Shown here piece after piece: positions 18,198 through 26,472 of a stretch of DNA of 42,873 bases. Source of the stretch: Lysobacteraceae bacterium (GTDB lineage Bacteria > Pseudomonadota > Gammaproteobacteria > Xanthomonadales > Xanthomonadaceae); assembly GCA_027483745.1 (NCBI GenBank), contig JAIXTZ010000364.1, positions 1-42,873 on the forward strand, written 5' to 3'. Numbering within the stretch: the stretch's first letter is position 1; the number at the start of each line of letters is the position of its first letter. The notes under the pieces are model-generated. The model had not been told where the DNA came from, did no database searches, and saw only the letters and a list, made by a program, of their open reading frames with translations. The position numbers and the translations under genes are program-made.

Positions 18198-18532
18198 CAG
18201 CGGTTCACCGGTCGGGTGGAATTCGAGAAGGAAAGACGCAGTTCCGTGCTGCCTGTCGGGCTGCGCAAGCGCACCCAGCCCGGGCCGATGGCCTCCAGGC
18301 GGGCGTCGCCGAGGGCATCACCGAGTCGGTAGCGCTGACCATTGATGATGGCGCTGCGCTGCTGCGGGGAGACCAGCGTCGACTGCAGGACGAGAGCCGC
18401 CGCGGGCGCGGCCTCCGTGCTTGCGACGCGGGACGCGATGGCGGGACGGGTCGGGTCGGGCACCGGCGCCGCGGCGCCGAGCAGCCCGGCGACGCTGGCG
18501 AGAAGCAACACCCGGCGAAGAGGCTCAAACAC
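18197..18532 (-). CDS. mshK: MSHA biogenesis protein MshK
   Basis: This is a 111-residue exported protein with a GTG start at 18532. That start has an AGGAGG ribosome site about nine bases upstream and overlaps mshJ by only 8 bases; an ATG at 18565 is possible but has less support. An N-terminal signal sequence ([17 protein letters not shown]) is followed by PDPTRP, a motif common in MshK/PilP-like proteins. The block [24 protein letters not shown] resembles the short beta domain of secretin-associated MshK/GspC-type proteins. It probably works with MshL, whose gene follows directly. Confidence 0.82.
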   Translation of the reverse strand: MFEPLRRVLLLASVAGLLGAAAPVPDPTRPAIASRVASTEAAPAAALVLQSTLVSPQQRSAIINGQRYRLGDALGDARLEAIGPGWVRLRSPTGSTELRLSFSNSTRPVNR

Positions 18533-19256
18533 CGATCCATCCCTCCTCGAGGCCCATGGTTTCAACGGTCAGGGTGATGGTCAACGAGGGCCAGCGCTCT
18601 GCGTCGATCTCCATATGCTGCAAGCGCACGCGGAACGGAAGGCCCTCGACGGACCGGACGTAGTCCAAGGCGGCCGCATAGCCCCCCTCGAAACGCAGCA
18701 CCACTTGATGGCGATACAGCGCTGGCACGCCTTCCGCGGACGGCGCCGGGATGGCCTCAGGGGACGGTTCCGCCGGGGCGGCCTGGGCCTGCGGCCCATC
18801 CGCCGGGGCGGAAGCGACCGGCGCGGGCGACCAGCGCAACACCTCGGGGGGAAGCGCCCGGACGCCGAGCACCGTCAGGCGCGCATCACGACCGAGGAGA
18901 TCCCGCAGGACTTCCGGCATCCGGCCCGGCGGAATCACCGAGCCTTCGTCCGCACGAAGGCGGGCGTCGAGCGCCCCGGTTTCCTGTTGGAGCTGCTCAA
19001 GGGCCAGGCGCCGCGCGGCTTCGGGATCTCGTGCGAGCTCCTCCTGCACGCGCGCGAGGGCAGCACGGCCGCTCTCGACCTGGGGCGTCAGCGACTCGAT
19101 CTGGGCGGTGTTCGACGTCGCTGCCTTGCCGGCCGGCTCGATCCAGAGGACGTACAGGCCAAGGACGAGGAGCACGCCGACGGTCACACTGATCAGCGTC
19201 CGCTCGCGGGCTTGCATCGCGTCAAAGCGCGTTTGGAGGGCGGCGAACCGGCTCAC
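18525..19256 (-). CDS. mshJ: MSHA biogenesis protein MshJ (PilO/GspM-like)
   Basis: This is a 243-residue bitopic protein. A short cytoplasmic N-terminus is followed by one membrane helix (about 22-40, ISVTVGVLLVLGLYVLW). A predicted coiled coil (about 45-100) comes next. After a proline/alanine-rich stretch (145-172), the C-terminal ferredoxin-like domain includes YRHQVVLRFEGGYAAALDYVRSVE and PSLTITLTVETM. This is the layout of PilO/GspM proteins. The GTG start overlaps the preceding stop (GTGA). With MshI and MshI2 it forms the inner-membrane alignment complex. Confidence 0.87.
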   Translation of the reverse strand: MSRFAALQTRFDAMQARERTLISVTVGVLLVLGLYVLWIEPAGKAATSNTAQIESLTPQVESGRAALARVQEELARDPEAARRLALEQLQQETGALDARLRADEGSVIPPGRMPEVLRDLLGRDARLTVLGVRALPPEVLRWSPAPVASAPADGPQAQAAPAEPSPEAIPAPSAEGVPALYRHQVVLRFEGGYAAALDYVRSVEGLPFRVRLQHMEIDAERWPSLTITLTVETMGLEEGWIGV

Positions 19257-19897
19257 GGCGCACCCTCCGATGCCTTCGCGGGCTCACAGCCCACGGCGAG
19301 CGTCACGCAGTCGGTGGCCATCTCGAACTGCAGCGCCTCCCCCGGGGCCTCCGGCCTCTCGATCACGAAATGGGTGAACTCCCGGTCCCTCAACCCTTCT
19401 TCGGAGGACAGCGCCTGCAGGAAAGCCGGGACCGCGTCCGCATCGAGCGTGCGACCGCCGAGCCCGAGTTCGGCGCCGGCCTCGGCGACGTCGATCCGCG
19501 TCAACCACAGCGGCGCAGGTCGCTGACGCCCAAGCCCTTCGAGCACGCGACTGAAGGGCACGACCTCGTCGCCGGCACGCGCCAGCTGATCGACCAACCA
19601 GCGGCGACCATCGACACCGAACTGCGCTTCGACGAGCGCCAGCGTCAACGCCGCGTCCGGCTTGCGGGCAGCGAGCTGCTCAGACGCGGCAGTCATCTGA
19701 GCCTGCAGGCTGGCCTGCTCGGCGTTCAACGCCGCGAGCTCTTGCGCCGAGGTGAAGGCCTTCCACTGTGCGATGCCCCCCCAGACCAGCATGGCCACGA
19801 CGGCAAAGCCGATCAGGGCGAGGTTGCGCGGCAGCTCATCGCTGGGCTCGTGTGGGCGGAGGTCGTCGCGATAGAGATCGATGCGCTGAATGCTCAT
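19253..19897 (-). CDS. mshI2: PilN-like inner-membrane assembly protein (MshI2)
   Basis: This 214-residue PilN-like protein starts with MSIQRIDLYRDDLRP, the PilN-type cytoplasmic segment that contacts the actin-like PilM/MshI partner. One membrane helix lies near 28-46 (LALIGFAVVAMLVWGGIAQW). A coiled coil (50-85) and a periplasmic domain with FSRVLEGLGRQRPAPLWLTRIDV follow. Its start overlaps the mshI stop by ATGA and its stop overlaps the mshJ start. The start at 19897 was chosen for the conserved N-terminus; the open frame continues upstream inside mshI. Confidence 0.83.
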   Translation of the reverse strand: MSIQRIDLYRDDLRPHEPSDELPRNLALIGFAVVAMLVWGGIAQWKAFTSAQELAALNAEQASLQAQMTAASEQLAARKPDAALTLALVEAQFGVDGRRWLVDQLARAGDEVVPFSRVLEGLGRQRPAPLWLTRIDVAEAGAELGLGGRTLDADAVPAFLQALSSEEGLRDREFTHFVIERPEAPGEALQFEMATDCVTLAVGCEPAKASEGAP

Positions 19898-20850
19898 TCG
19901 CGGCCCGCTCCCGACACCGTGGCGGCCAGCGCGGCGAGGCGAACGCGGGACGCGGCGGGCACATCCGCCAGCTCGGGCCACGCGGCTTCGGGCGAAAGTT
20001 CCTGCACCTCGAGGCCGAGGTTGCTGCGGATCGATGCGGCGAGACCGTCCATCCCCTCGACGCCGGCCAGCAACAGGAGGCGACGCGGCGGCGGACGCTG
20101 GTGCGTGCGGTCGAAGTAGTCGAGCGTGCGCTGCAGCTCGAGGGCGATGCGTTCAAACAGCCGGTCGACCCGGCCCGGCTGGGGCTCGCGCAGTACGCGC
20201 TGGTCGTCGGTATCGAATTCGAAGCGGCGAGCGACGAACAGCGTGCTGTCGCGCATGGCCAGCATCGTTCCACCGCGGGCGTCGATGACGAGGGCCGCCT
20301 GGCTGTCGTCGCCCGGCGACAGCGTCCGAACGGCATCGGCCCACGCGAGGTCGCTGATGCCGATCTTCGACAGCACCAGTCCCGCCGCCTCGATCTGGGC
20401 AATGCGCGGGCGGAGCTCGTCCTTGCGCGCGATGGCGAGGTACAGGGTGGGCGGCCGTCCCCGGCTGTCAAGGCCAGGCACCTCGAAGGCGTCCATGACC
20501 GCTTCATCGACGGGAAAGGCGATCAGGTCGCGGACCTTCCAACGCAGGGCTTGGACCCACTCCGCGGGCGGCACGGCAGGCTTGTCGACCTGCTGCAGGC
20601 TGTAAGCCCCGGGCTCGAGCACCCATTCGCAGGCCATGCCGGTGGCGCCGGATTCGCGCACCAGCGACTGCAACGTGGCGGCGACATCCGCACCCGCGGC
20701 ACGCTCGTAAGCGCGGGACGGACGGCCGTCCGCCGGTCGGACGACGAGCGCGAGGCGATCCATCGACAGGGACAGGGCCGCGTACCCCAAGGGGCGACGA
20801 CGACGCTTTGAAAAGAAACCCCATCCAGTCTTTGCCATGGACGACCGCAT
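19894..20850 (-). CDS. mshI: MSHA biogenesis protein MshI (PilM-like actin-fold protein)
   Basis: This 318-residue cytoplasmic protein resembles MshI/PilM, the actin-fold component that docks PilN-like proteins to the assembly ATPase. Visible features are the basic N-terminus (GWGFFSKRRRRP), EWVQALRWKVRDLIAFPVDEAV, and an ATPase-like strand AALVIDARGGTMLAMR. The C-terminal block IALELQRTLDYFDRTHQRPPPRRLLLLAG is typical of the PilM group. There is an alternative ATG four codons inside; neither start has a well-placed ribosome site. This is the first gene of the locus. No mshH lies upstream: the 110-base gap leads to an unrelated membrane protein gene. Confidence 0.84.
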   Translation of the reverse strand: MRSSMAKTGWGFFSKRRRRPLGYAALSLSMDRLALVVRPADGRPSRAYERAAGADVAATLQSLVRESGATGMACEWVLEPGAYSLQQVDKPAVPPAEWVQALRWKVRDLIAFPVDEAVMDAFEVPGLDSRGRPPTLYLAIARKDELRPRIAQIEAAGLVLSKIGISDLAWADAVRTLSPGDDSQAALVIDARGGTMLAMRDSTLFVARRFEFDTDDQRVLREPQPGRVDRLFERIALELQRTLDYFDRTHQRPPPRRLLLLAGVEGMDGLAASIRSNLGLEVQELSPEAAWPELADVPAASRVRLAALAATVSGAGRE

Positions 20851-20960
20851 TGCCCCTGCGCGCGGCGCGCGCGCTGCCTAACGAATTGCGCGCAGCCTTT
20901 CACAGCAGGCCCAAACGGTCAATGGAACCGTGCACCGCGTCACTGCTTTTCACCTCGATC

Positions 20961-21227
20961 TCAGGTGAAGAGCGCCCAAGCAGCGGCAAGCAGCGAGAAC
21001 AGACCGAGCGCCGCGGTCAGCGGAATCGATGCCAACGAGGCCATGGATGCATAGCGCGCCATGCGCCGCTGGCGCGGCGTCAACACGCCGTGGTTCGTCC
21101 CCGCAGCCGAGATCACCGCCAACGCCGACGCCCACGACAGTGCGAATCCGACCAGCGCGAGCCCACTGAGGAGCATCCACGCCCACCAAGGCATCACGTC
21201 CGACACACGCGCCCACCATTCGGCCAT
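20961..21227 (-). CDS. Small two-helix membrane protein
   Basis: I recognise no family. The 88-residue protein has two hydrophobic helices, about 13-39 (WWAWMLLSGLALVGFALSWASALAVI) and 62-86 (ASLASIPLTAALGLFSLLAAAWALF). A basic loop joins them (GVLTPRQRRMARYASM). It starts four bases after the pirin stop, so it is probably cotranscribed with pirin. The chosen ATG directly follows that stop; an upstream extension would lie inside the pirin gene. Downstream, 110 bases separate it from mshI. Confidence 0.65.
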   Translation of the reverse strand: MAEWWARVSDVMPWWAWMLLSGLALVGFALSWASALAVISAAGTNHGVLTPRQRRMARYASMASLASIPLTAALGLFSLLAAAWALFT

Positions 21228-21231
21228 CGGC

Positions 21232-22098
21232 TCAATGCTCGGGAAGCGGAATGAAATCGGGCTCGCCCGGCACGGTGCCGAACCGCTGCCCGGCCCAGTC
21301 CGACTTGGCCCGTTCGATACGGTCCCGCGAGGTGGCGACGAAGTTCCACCAGAGCACGCGCGCCCCAACCGGCGCACCGCCCAGCAGCATGGCGCGCACG
21401 GGGGCCGCGGCGGACATCAGGAGCGGCTCCCGATCTTGCAACACGTGAAGCTGCCTGGCGGCCAAGGGCTGATCGCCGATCCGCAGCCCGTCCTCCAGCG
21501 GATAGATCGCGCGCTCTTCATGCTCGGCATCGAGCACAACGCTCGAGCCCGCAGGGAAAGACAGGCTGGCATAGAGGGTATCGACGCAGGTCCGCACGGG
21601 GGAGCGCAGGCCGAACGCATGCCCGGCCACGATGGCGATGTCCACGCCGCCCCGCTGAAGCGTGGGAACCTCCGCAGCCGGCACGTGCTGGAAGGACGGC
21701 GCGGCTTCCGCCTGGTCTTCGGGCATCGCGAGCCACGTCTGAAGGCCCTCGATGCGGTGCCCCAGCGCCCGCTCGACGTCCGGCGTGCGTTCGGAATGGA
21801 CGATGCCGCGTCCTGCCGTCATCCAGTTGACGTCGCCGGGGCGGATCACCTGCACCGAACCCACGCTGTCCCGATGCATCAGCGCACCGTCCCACAGCCA
21901 CGTCAGCGTGGACAGGCCGATATGCGGGTGGGGCCGGACGTCGATGCCCTCCCCGGCCGGAAACGCGTGCGGCCCCATGTGGTCGAGGAAGACGAACGGG
22001 CCGACCGAGCGACGCTTCGCGTCGGGCAGCAATCGACGGACGAAGAACCCACCGCCGAGGTCATGCTCGCGCCCGACGATCGAAAGAATGCGCGACAT
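21232..22098 (-). CDS. Pirin family protein (cupin)
   Basis: This 288-residue bicupin is of the pirin family. The start MSRILSIVGREHDLGGGFFVRRLLP and the block GPFVFLDHMGP are typical. Metal ligands are visible as the His pair in RPHPHIGLSTLTW (about residues 57-59), and the His and Glu in GRGIVHSERTP (about 101-103). The second cupin ends with WWNFVATSRDRIERAKSDW, also conserved. Bacterial pirins include quercetin dioxygenases (YhhW type) and regulators of metabolic enzymes, so the reaction here is not settled. It sits between two small membrane protein genes on the same strand, with 3- and 4-base gaps. Confidence 0.92.
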   Translation of the reverse strand: MSRILSIVGREHDLGGGFFVRRLLPDAKRRSVGPFVFLDHMGPHAFPAGEGIDVRPHPHIGLSTLTWLWDGALMHRDSVGSVQVIRPGDVNWMTAGRGIVHSERTPDVERALGHRIEGLQTWLAMPEDQAEAAPSFQHVPAAEVPTLQRGGVDIAIVAGHAFGLRSPVRTCVDTLYASLSFPAGSSVVLDAEHEERAIYPLEDGLRIGDQPLAARQLHVLQDREPLLMSAAAPVRAMLLGGAPVGARVLWWNFVATSRDRIERAKSDWAGQRFGTVPGEPDFIPLPEH

Positions 22099-22101
22099 TG
22101 G

Positions 22102-22626
22102 TCAGGGCGTCGCCGGACGGGCGGCGGCCGCCTGCGCGTCGATACGCGCAGCGAGCTCGAGCAATTGCAGGCGCTGCTGCTCGAAATCGGTGGCGACCAG
22201 CACCTGGGTGCCTGCGATTTCCGCCCTCAAGGTCGCGAGCAACCCCGGATCGAGGCCGAGGCTGGCGGCGTCGACGGCATCGAACTGGGCTGCCGCGTCG
22301 CGCAGTCGATCGCTGGCCACCCCGAAGTTGCGCTGGTCGAGGTCGTTGAGCGCCTGGAAGATGGCCAGCCGGGCACGGCTGAGCGCATTGCGGCTGTCCG
22401 CGGCCGTGGCGGCGCGCTGGGCTTCGACAAGGCGTTGCGCACTGGCGACGATCTCGGCGTCCTTGGCGGCGATCACGGCGGCATTCGCCTCCGCCTGGGC
22501 GGCCAAGGCATTGCTACGCTGCCAGAGGCCGATGCCATAGGCGATGACCAGCCCGGCGCAAAATCCAACGATCCCGGTAACGACGGGGTGGCGTGACAGC
22601 GGCGCGGCGCTCGTGGACTCGGTCAT
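22102..22626 (-). CDS. Single-span membrane protein with long coiled coil
   Basis: There is no family I can name. The 174-residue protein has a short cytoplasmic N-terminus and one membrane helix (about 13-32, VVTGIVGFCAGLVIAYGIGLW). An alanine-rich, strongly helical region follows for nearly all the rest (about 35-170), with heptad-like leucine spacing in LLATLRAEIAGTQ and QQRLQLLELAARID. The start MTESTSAAPL has a GGAG ribosome site nine bases upstream, inside the arm of a hairpin (22632-22653). It ends three bases before pirin starts, so the three genes down to 20961 look like one operon. Confidence 0.68.
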   Translation of the reverse strand: MTESTSAAPLSRHPVVTGIVGFCAGLVIAYGIGLWQRSNALAAQAEANAAVIAAKDAEIVASAQRLVEAQRAATAADSRNALSRARLAIFQALNDLDQRNFGVASDRLRDAAAQFDAVDAASLGLDPGLLATLRAEIAGTQVLVATDFEQQRLQLLELAARIDAQAAAARPATP

Positions 22627-22631
22627 GTCGG

Positions 22632-22653
22632 CGGGCTCCTGGGAGGGAGCCCG
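22632..22653 (-). promoter_or_regulatory. Hairpin overlapping the ribosome site of the downstream gene
   Basis: Bases 22632-22639 (CGGGCTCC) pair perfectly with 22646-22653 around a 6-base loop. On the minus strand the downstream arm contains the GGAG that would serve as ribosome site for the gene starting at 22626. It may limit translation initiation, or it may be a weak terminator of rimO, whose stop is 55 bases upstream. No T-run follows. Confidence 0.45.
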
Positions 22654-22708
22654 AGGATACCGCAGCGCCCTCGCCCACCACGCCCCGCGCGGCCGCGGAG
22701 GCCGGTGA

Positions 22709-24082
22709 TCAGTCCTGCCCGGCCACCAGCCCGAACAAGTCGTGCTCGTCGGCGCCCATGATGCGGACATCGACGAACTGGCCCGGCTTCAGCTTGTGCG
22801 CCGCGCCGTCCTGGATCTGCACCGTACCGTCGATTTCCGGCGCATCGCCCTTGGAACGACCGATGGCCAGATCACCGTCGATGGCGTCGATGATGACTTG
22901 CTGCACCGTACCGACCTTGCGCTCGAGCTTCTCGGCGCTGATCTGGGCCTGCAGCTCCATGAAGCGCGCGAGGCGCTCCTGCTTCACCTCCTCGGGCACG
23001 GCATCGGGCAGGTCGTTGGCCTTGGCGCCGGTCACCGGCGAATACGGGAAGGCCCCAACGCGATCGAGCTCGGCGGCGTCGATGAAGTCCAGCAACTGCT
23101 CGAAGTCGTCTTCCGTTTCGCCGGGGAAGCCGACGATGAAGGTGCTGCGGATGGTCAGTTCGGGGCAGATCTCGCGCCAGCGGAGGATGCGCTCGAGCTG
23201 CTTCTCGGCCGCGGCCGGGCGCTTCATCGCCTTGAGGACCCGCGGGCTGGCGTGCTGCAGCGGCACGTCGAGGTAGGGAAGGATCTTCCCTTCGGCCATC
23301 AGTGGGATGACGTCGTCGACGTGCGGGTACGGGTAGACGTAGTGCAGGCGCGTCCACAGGCCGAGCTCGCCGAGGCCCCGCGCCAGATCGGTCATGCGCG
23401 TCTGGTACTCGCGGTCGCGCCAGGTCTTCGGCGCGTACTTCACATCGACGCCGTAGGCGCTGGTGTCCTGCGAGATCACCAGCAACTCCTTGACGCCGCC
23501 CATCGCCAGCTTCTCGGCCTCGCGCAGCACCTCGTCGACGGGGCGCGACACGAGGTCGCCGCGCATCGAGGGGATGATGCAGAAGCTGCAGCGGTGGTTG
23601 CAGCCCTCGGAAATCTTCAGGTACGCGTAGTGCTTGGGCGTCAGCTTCAGGCCGACGCCTTCGATCATGCCGTCGTCCTTTTTCCCGCGTTTGCGCGGGG
23701 CCGGCAGCAGGTCGGTGAAGGGGTCGTGCTTCGGCGGCAGGGCTGCGTGCACCGCGCTCATCACGCTGGTGTAGTCCTGCGGGCCGCTGATCGACAGCAC
23801 GCCCGGATGGGCCGCGCGGATCTCCTCGGGACGCTTGCCCAAGCAGCCGGTCACGATGACCTTGCCGTTCTCGGCGATGGCCTCGCCGATGGCGTCGAGC
23901 GACTCGTTGACCGCCGATTCGATGAAGCCGCAGGTGTTCACCACCACCACGTCGGCTTTGTCATAGCTGCCAACGATGTCGTAGCCCTCGACCTTCAACT
24001 GGGTGAGGATGCGTTCGGAATCGACGAGGGCCTTCGGGCAGCCGAGGCTGACGAAACCGACTTTGGGGTTCTTGGCGGACAT
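22709..24082 (-). CDS. rimO: Ribosomal protein S12 methylthiotransferase RimO
   Basis: This 457-residue radical SAM enzyme adds a methylthio group to Asp89 (E. coli numbering) of ribosomal protein S12. The N-terminal UPF0004 domain contains [16 protein letters not shown] and [12 protein letters not shown], plus [12 protein letters not shown]; its three cysteines bind an auxiliary cluster. The radical SAM motif [14 protein letters not shown] (CxxxCxxC) is near residues 160-167. A C-terminal TRAM domain closes the protein ([27 protein letters not shown]). Length and all motifs are complete. It is divergent from the dienelactone hydrolase gene, with 92 bases between them. Confidence 0.96.
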   Translation of the reverse strand: MSAKNPKVGFVSLGCPKALVDSERILTQLKVEGYDIVGSYDKADVVVVNTCGFIESAVNESLDAIGEAIAENGKVIVTGCLGKRPEEIRAAHPGVLSISGPQDYTSVMSAVHAALPPKHDPFTDLLPAPRKRGKKDDGMIEGVGLKLTPKHYAYLKISEGCNHRCSFCIIPSMRGDLVSRPVDEVLREAEKLAMGGVKELLVISQDTSAYGVDVKYAPKTWRDREYQTRMTDLARGLGELGLWTRLHYVYPYPHVDDVIPLMAEGKILPYLDVPLQHASPRVLKAMKRPAAAEKQLERILRWREICPELTIRSTFIVGFPGETEDDFEQLLDFIDAAELDRVGAFPYSPVTGAKANDLPDAVPEEVKQERLARFMELQAQISAEKLERKVGTVQQVIIDAIDGDLAIGRSKGDAPEIDGTVQIQDGAAHKLKPGQFVDVRIMGADEHDLFGLVAGQD

Positions 24083-24132
24083 GGCGGGGCGCCGGCTTTG
24101 GTGCCGGTTGCGCGGGCTGGGAACGGGCGGCA

Positions 24133-24138
24133 AGTATA
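24133..24138 (-). promoter_or_regulatory. Candidate -10 box for rimO
   Basis: On the minus strand this reads TATACT, five of six matches to the -10 consensus, in the 92-base divergent gap between rimO and the dienelactone hydrolase gene. It lies about 50 bases before the rimO start. No convincing -35 box is visible at the right distance, so this is tentative. Confidence 0.35.
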
Positions 24139-24174
24139 CCGGGCACCCCGCACCGACCCTGAGGACACGTTCAT

Positions 24175-24846
24175 ATGGGCCATCCCGTTTCGCTTTCGAC
24201 GCCCACGGGGCGGATCAGCGCCTGGCGTGCCGACCCGCCCATTCCCCCGCATGGCGCGATCGTGGTGGTGCAGGAGATCTTCGGCGTCAACACGCACATC
24301 CGCCACGTGGTCGACCGCTTCGCGGCACACGGCTGGGTGGCCATCGCCCCGGCGGTCTTCGACCACGTGGAATCGCACGTCGAACTGGCCTACGACGAGG
24401 CAGGGGTTGCGCGGGGCCGCGATCTCGCCGCGCAGGTCGGCTTCGACCGGGTGATGGGCGACATGGAGGCGGCGGCGCGGGAGATCGAGACCACGACGGA
24501 CAGCGGCAAGGTGGGCGTCGTCGGATACTGCTGGGGCGGCACGGCGGCTTTCCTCGCCAACTGCCGGCTGGGCCTGCCCGCGGTCAGCTACTACGGCGGT
24601 CGTACGGTGCCTTTCCTCGGCCACGAACATCCGAAGGCCCCGTTGCTGATGCACTTCGGCGAGACCGACCCGCTGATCCCGCCGGAGCACGTGGCCCTGC
24701 ACCGCGAACACCTGCCGCAAGCCCACATCGAGGTCTGGCCGGCAGGGCACGGCTTCAACTGCGAGCAGCGCGCCGATTATCACGAGGCCTCGGCGCAGGC
24801 GGCGCTGCAGCAGACCCTCGCCTTCTTCACCCGGACGCTGCGATGA
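24175..24846 (+). CDS. Dienelactone hydrolase family protein
   Basis: This is a 223-residue alpha/beta hydrolase of the dienelactone hydrolase (carboxymethylenebutenolidase) type. The N-terminal strand and [17 protein letters not shown] are family signatures. The nucleophile cysteine is in [11 protein letters not shown] (near residue 122), the acid is Asp in [11 protein letters not shown], and the histidine is in [13 protein letters not shown]. Such enzymes hydrolyse lactones in aromatic degradation, but many homologues have other ester substrates, and no aromatic pathway genes are nearby. A GAGGA ribosome site lies nine bases before the ATG. The stop overlaps the next start (ATGA). Confidence 0.92.
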   Translation: MGHPVSLSTPTGRISAWRADPPIPPHGAIVVVQEIFGVNTHIRHVVDRFAAHGWVAIAPAVFDHVESHVELAYDEAGVARGRDLAAQVGFDRVMGDMEAAAREIETTTDSGKVGVVGYCWGGTAAFLANCRLGLPAVSYYGGRTVPFLGHEHPKAPLLMHFGETDPLIPPEHVALHREHLPQAHIEVWPAGHGFNCEQRADYHEASAQAALQQTLAFFTRTLR

Positions 24847-25280
24847 GCTTCACGCTCGACCCCCGGCTCGAGGCTGATTCGGTGTTCATCGCCGACGGTC
24901 CGCTGTCGCAACTCCGACTCATGGACGATGCCCGCTTCCCATGGCTCGTGCTGGTGCCGCGCGTGCCGGGCGCGATGGAGTGGATCGACCTCGACGGCGC
25001 TTCGCAGCGCCTGTTGCTGGCGGAGATCAACCAAGCCGGCGCCCTGCTCCGCCAACACTTCGCGCCAATCGACAAGCTCAACATCGGAGCACTCGGCAAC
25101 ATCGTGCGGCAGCTGCACGTGCACGTCGTTGGCCGTCGCGAAGGCGATGCAGCTTGGCCGGGCCCGGTGTGGGGCGCGGGCACGCGGCGCGCCTACGGCG
25201 GCGATGTCGCAGAGCTCGCATCGCGAATTGCCCGGGCCTTGGACGCGCTGCCGGCGAGGACCCTGTCGGCCGGGAGCTGA
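24843..25280 (+). CDS. HIT domain protein
   Basis: This 145-residue protein is of the histidine triad superfamily. It starts [29 protein letters not shown]. The segment PWLVLVPRVPGAMEWIDLD matches the proteobacterial HIT group. The active-site region is GNIVRQLHVHVVGRREGD, with the HxH core present although the third triad histidine position is a valine, as is usual in this subgroup, followed by AWPGPVWG. HIT proteins hydrolyse nucleotide conjugates, but the substrate here is unknown. It is translationally coupled to the dienelactone hydrolase gene by an ATGA overlap. Confidence 0.88.
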   Translation: MSFTLDPRLEADSVFIADGPLSQLRLMDDARFPWLVLVPRVPGAMEWIDLDGASQRLLLAEINQAGALLRQHFAPIDKLNIGALGNIVRQLHVHVVGRREGDAAWPGPVWGAGTRRAYGGDVAELASRIARALDALPARTLSAGS

Positions 25281-25293
25281 ATCACGCTCCCGG
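25270..25293 (+). terminator. Weak hairpin at the end of the HIT gene
   Basis: CCGGGAGC (25270-25277) pairs perfectly with GCTCCCGG (25286-25293) across an 8-base loop that contains the stop codon of the HIT gene. It lies between convergent genes and could act on either strand, but no T-run follows on either side, so termination is uncertain. Confidence 0.35.
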
Positions 25294-25306
25294 ACGACGC
25301 CAAAGC

Positions 25307-25828
25307 TCAGTCGACTTTCACCACCTGCGTCCCGGCCACGAGGTCATGACCGCAGCGCCTGTCGGCACGGAAGATCAACAGGACGTTGATCAAGCCAAGC
25401 AGTCCACCGACGAACGGCACCACATTCACGGTGTTGACCGGGAGGTAGCGCTTCACGATCAGGGTGGCGAGCGTCGGCTGCGAGCCATCGAGATGGGCGA
25501 TGCGGATCCGGAGCAGCTTCTTGCCGATGGTCTGCCCACTCCGTGCCAGCGGCACGCCCTGAACGACGACGAAGATCGCGAAGCCGATCGCTGTCCACAT
25601 CAGTGTCGTAGTCCACGGTTCCTGTACGCCACGCGCCGCCGAACCCATCACCGATTCAAGGTAACCGCTGGACCACATCAGCGGCAGGTTGATGGCAAGG
25701 AGGATGACGGTGTCGATGATCGATGCGAGGAGCCGCGCGCCTCGGTCGGCCAAATAGGCGTCATCGGCCACCATGCGGTGGTCCACCAGCTCTGCGCTGG
25801 GTGCTTCGTAGGGGTTGGGCTCAGCCAT
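25307..25828 (-). CDS. RDD family membrane protein
   Basis: This is a 173-residue RDD-family protein. The N-terminus MAEPNPYEAPSAEL is the NPYxxP-type tail common in this family. Residues DRGARLLASIIDTVILLAINLP give the start of the RDD domain, with the Arg and Asp that name the family. Further hydrophobic segments lie near 77-95 and 133-152. GQTIGKKLLRIRIAHLDGSQPT is the conserved central loop, and FRADRRCGHDLVAGTQVV the conserved end. The function is unknown; transport or envelope roles have been proposed for relatives. The ribosome site AAGGAG lies seven bases before the ATG. It follows dcd after 41 bases. Confidence 0.88.
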   Translation of the reverse strand: MAEPNPYEAPSAELVDHRMVADDAYLADRGARLLASIIDTVILLAINLPLMWSSGYLESVMGSAARGVQEPWTTTLMWTAIGFAIFVVVQGVPLARSGQTIGKKLLRIRIAHLDGSQPTLATLIVKRYLPVNTVNVVPFVGGLLGLINVLLIFRADRRCGHDLVAGTQVVKVD

Positions 25829-25869
25829 CGTGGTGCTCCTTTCTCGGGGGGGATCAAAAAGCTTGTTCC

Positions 25870-26442
25870 TCAGGTCTTCGGCAGCGTCACACCGGTCTGG
25901 CCCTGGTACTTGCCGCCGCGGTCGCGGTAGCTGGTGGCGCAGACCTCATCCGACTGGAAGAACAACATCTGCGCCACGCCCTCGCCGGCGTAGATCTTGG
26001 CCGGCAGCGGCGTGGTGTTGCTGAACTCGAGGGTCACGTGGCCTTCCCACTCCGGCTCCAGCGGCGTGACGTTGACGATGATGCCGCAGCGCGCGTACGT
26101 GCTCTTGCCGAGGCAGACCACGAGCACGTCGCGGGGGATGCGGAAGTACTCAACCGTACGCGCCAGCGCGAAGCTGTTCGGCGGGATGATGCAGACATCC
26201 GACTCCACGTCGACGAAGCTCGACGGATCGAACGCCTTCGGATCGACGATGGTGGAATTGATGTTCGTAAAGATCTTGAACTCGCGCGCGCAGCGCACGT
26301 CGTAGCCGTAGCTCGACGTCCCATAGCTGACGATGCGGTGGCCGTCGGCGCCGTGCTTGATCTGCCCCGGCTCGAAGGGCTCGATCATGCCCTGCGGCAC
26401 CTCGGACATCCGGCGGATCCACTTGTCGCTCTTGATGCTCAT
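25870..26442 (-). CDS. dcd: dCTP deaminase
   Basis: This 190-residue enzyme converts dCTP to dUTP, feeding dTMP synthesis. It starts [13 protein letters not shown] and carries [18 protein letters not shown]. The conserved block [30 protein letters not shown] contains the catalytic glutamate and substrate-binding arginine. The C-terminal [16 protein letters not shown] and YQGQTG motifs are also present. Length matches the E. coli-type deaminase (about 193). It starts 30 bases after the sulfotransferase stop. In Pseudomonas and relatives dcd is next to mrp and metG; here inserted genes separate them. Confidence 0.96.
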   Translation of the reverse strand: MSIKSDKWIRRMSEVPQGMIEPFEPGQIKHGADGHRIVSYGTSSYGYDVRCAREFKIFTNINSTIVDPKAFDPSSFVDVESDVCIIPPNSFALARTVEYFRIPRDVLVVCLGKSTYARCGIIVNVTPLEPEWEGHVTLEFSNTTPLPAKIYAGEGVAQMLFFQSDEVCATSYRDRGGKYQGQTGVTLPKT

Positions 26443-26472
26443 GCGCGGCCTGAGTTTTGAGGGCCAATCAGT

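Noticed and set aside
20860..20882. GC-alternating tract upstream of mshI as a terminator or replication-type element
   Set aside because: It is simply GC-rich, without a defined stem-loop or a T-run.
24083..24174. A complete sigma-70 promoter for the dienelactone hydrolase gene (TTGCGC with TATACC)
   Set aside because: The spacing is 21 bases, too long; only the opposite-strand TATACT for rimO was kept, at low confidence.
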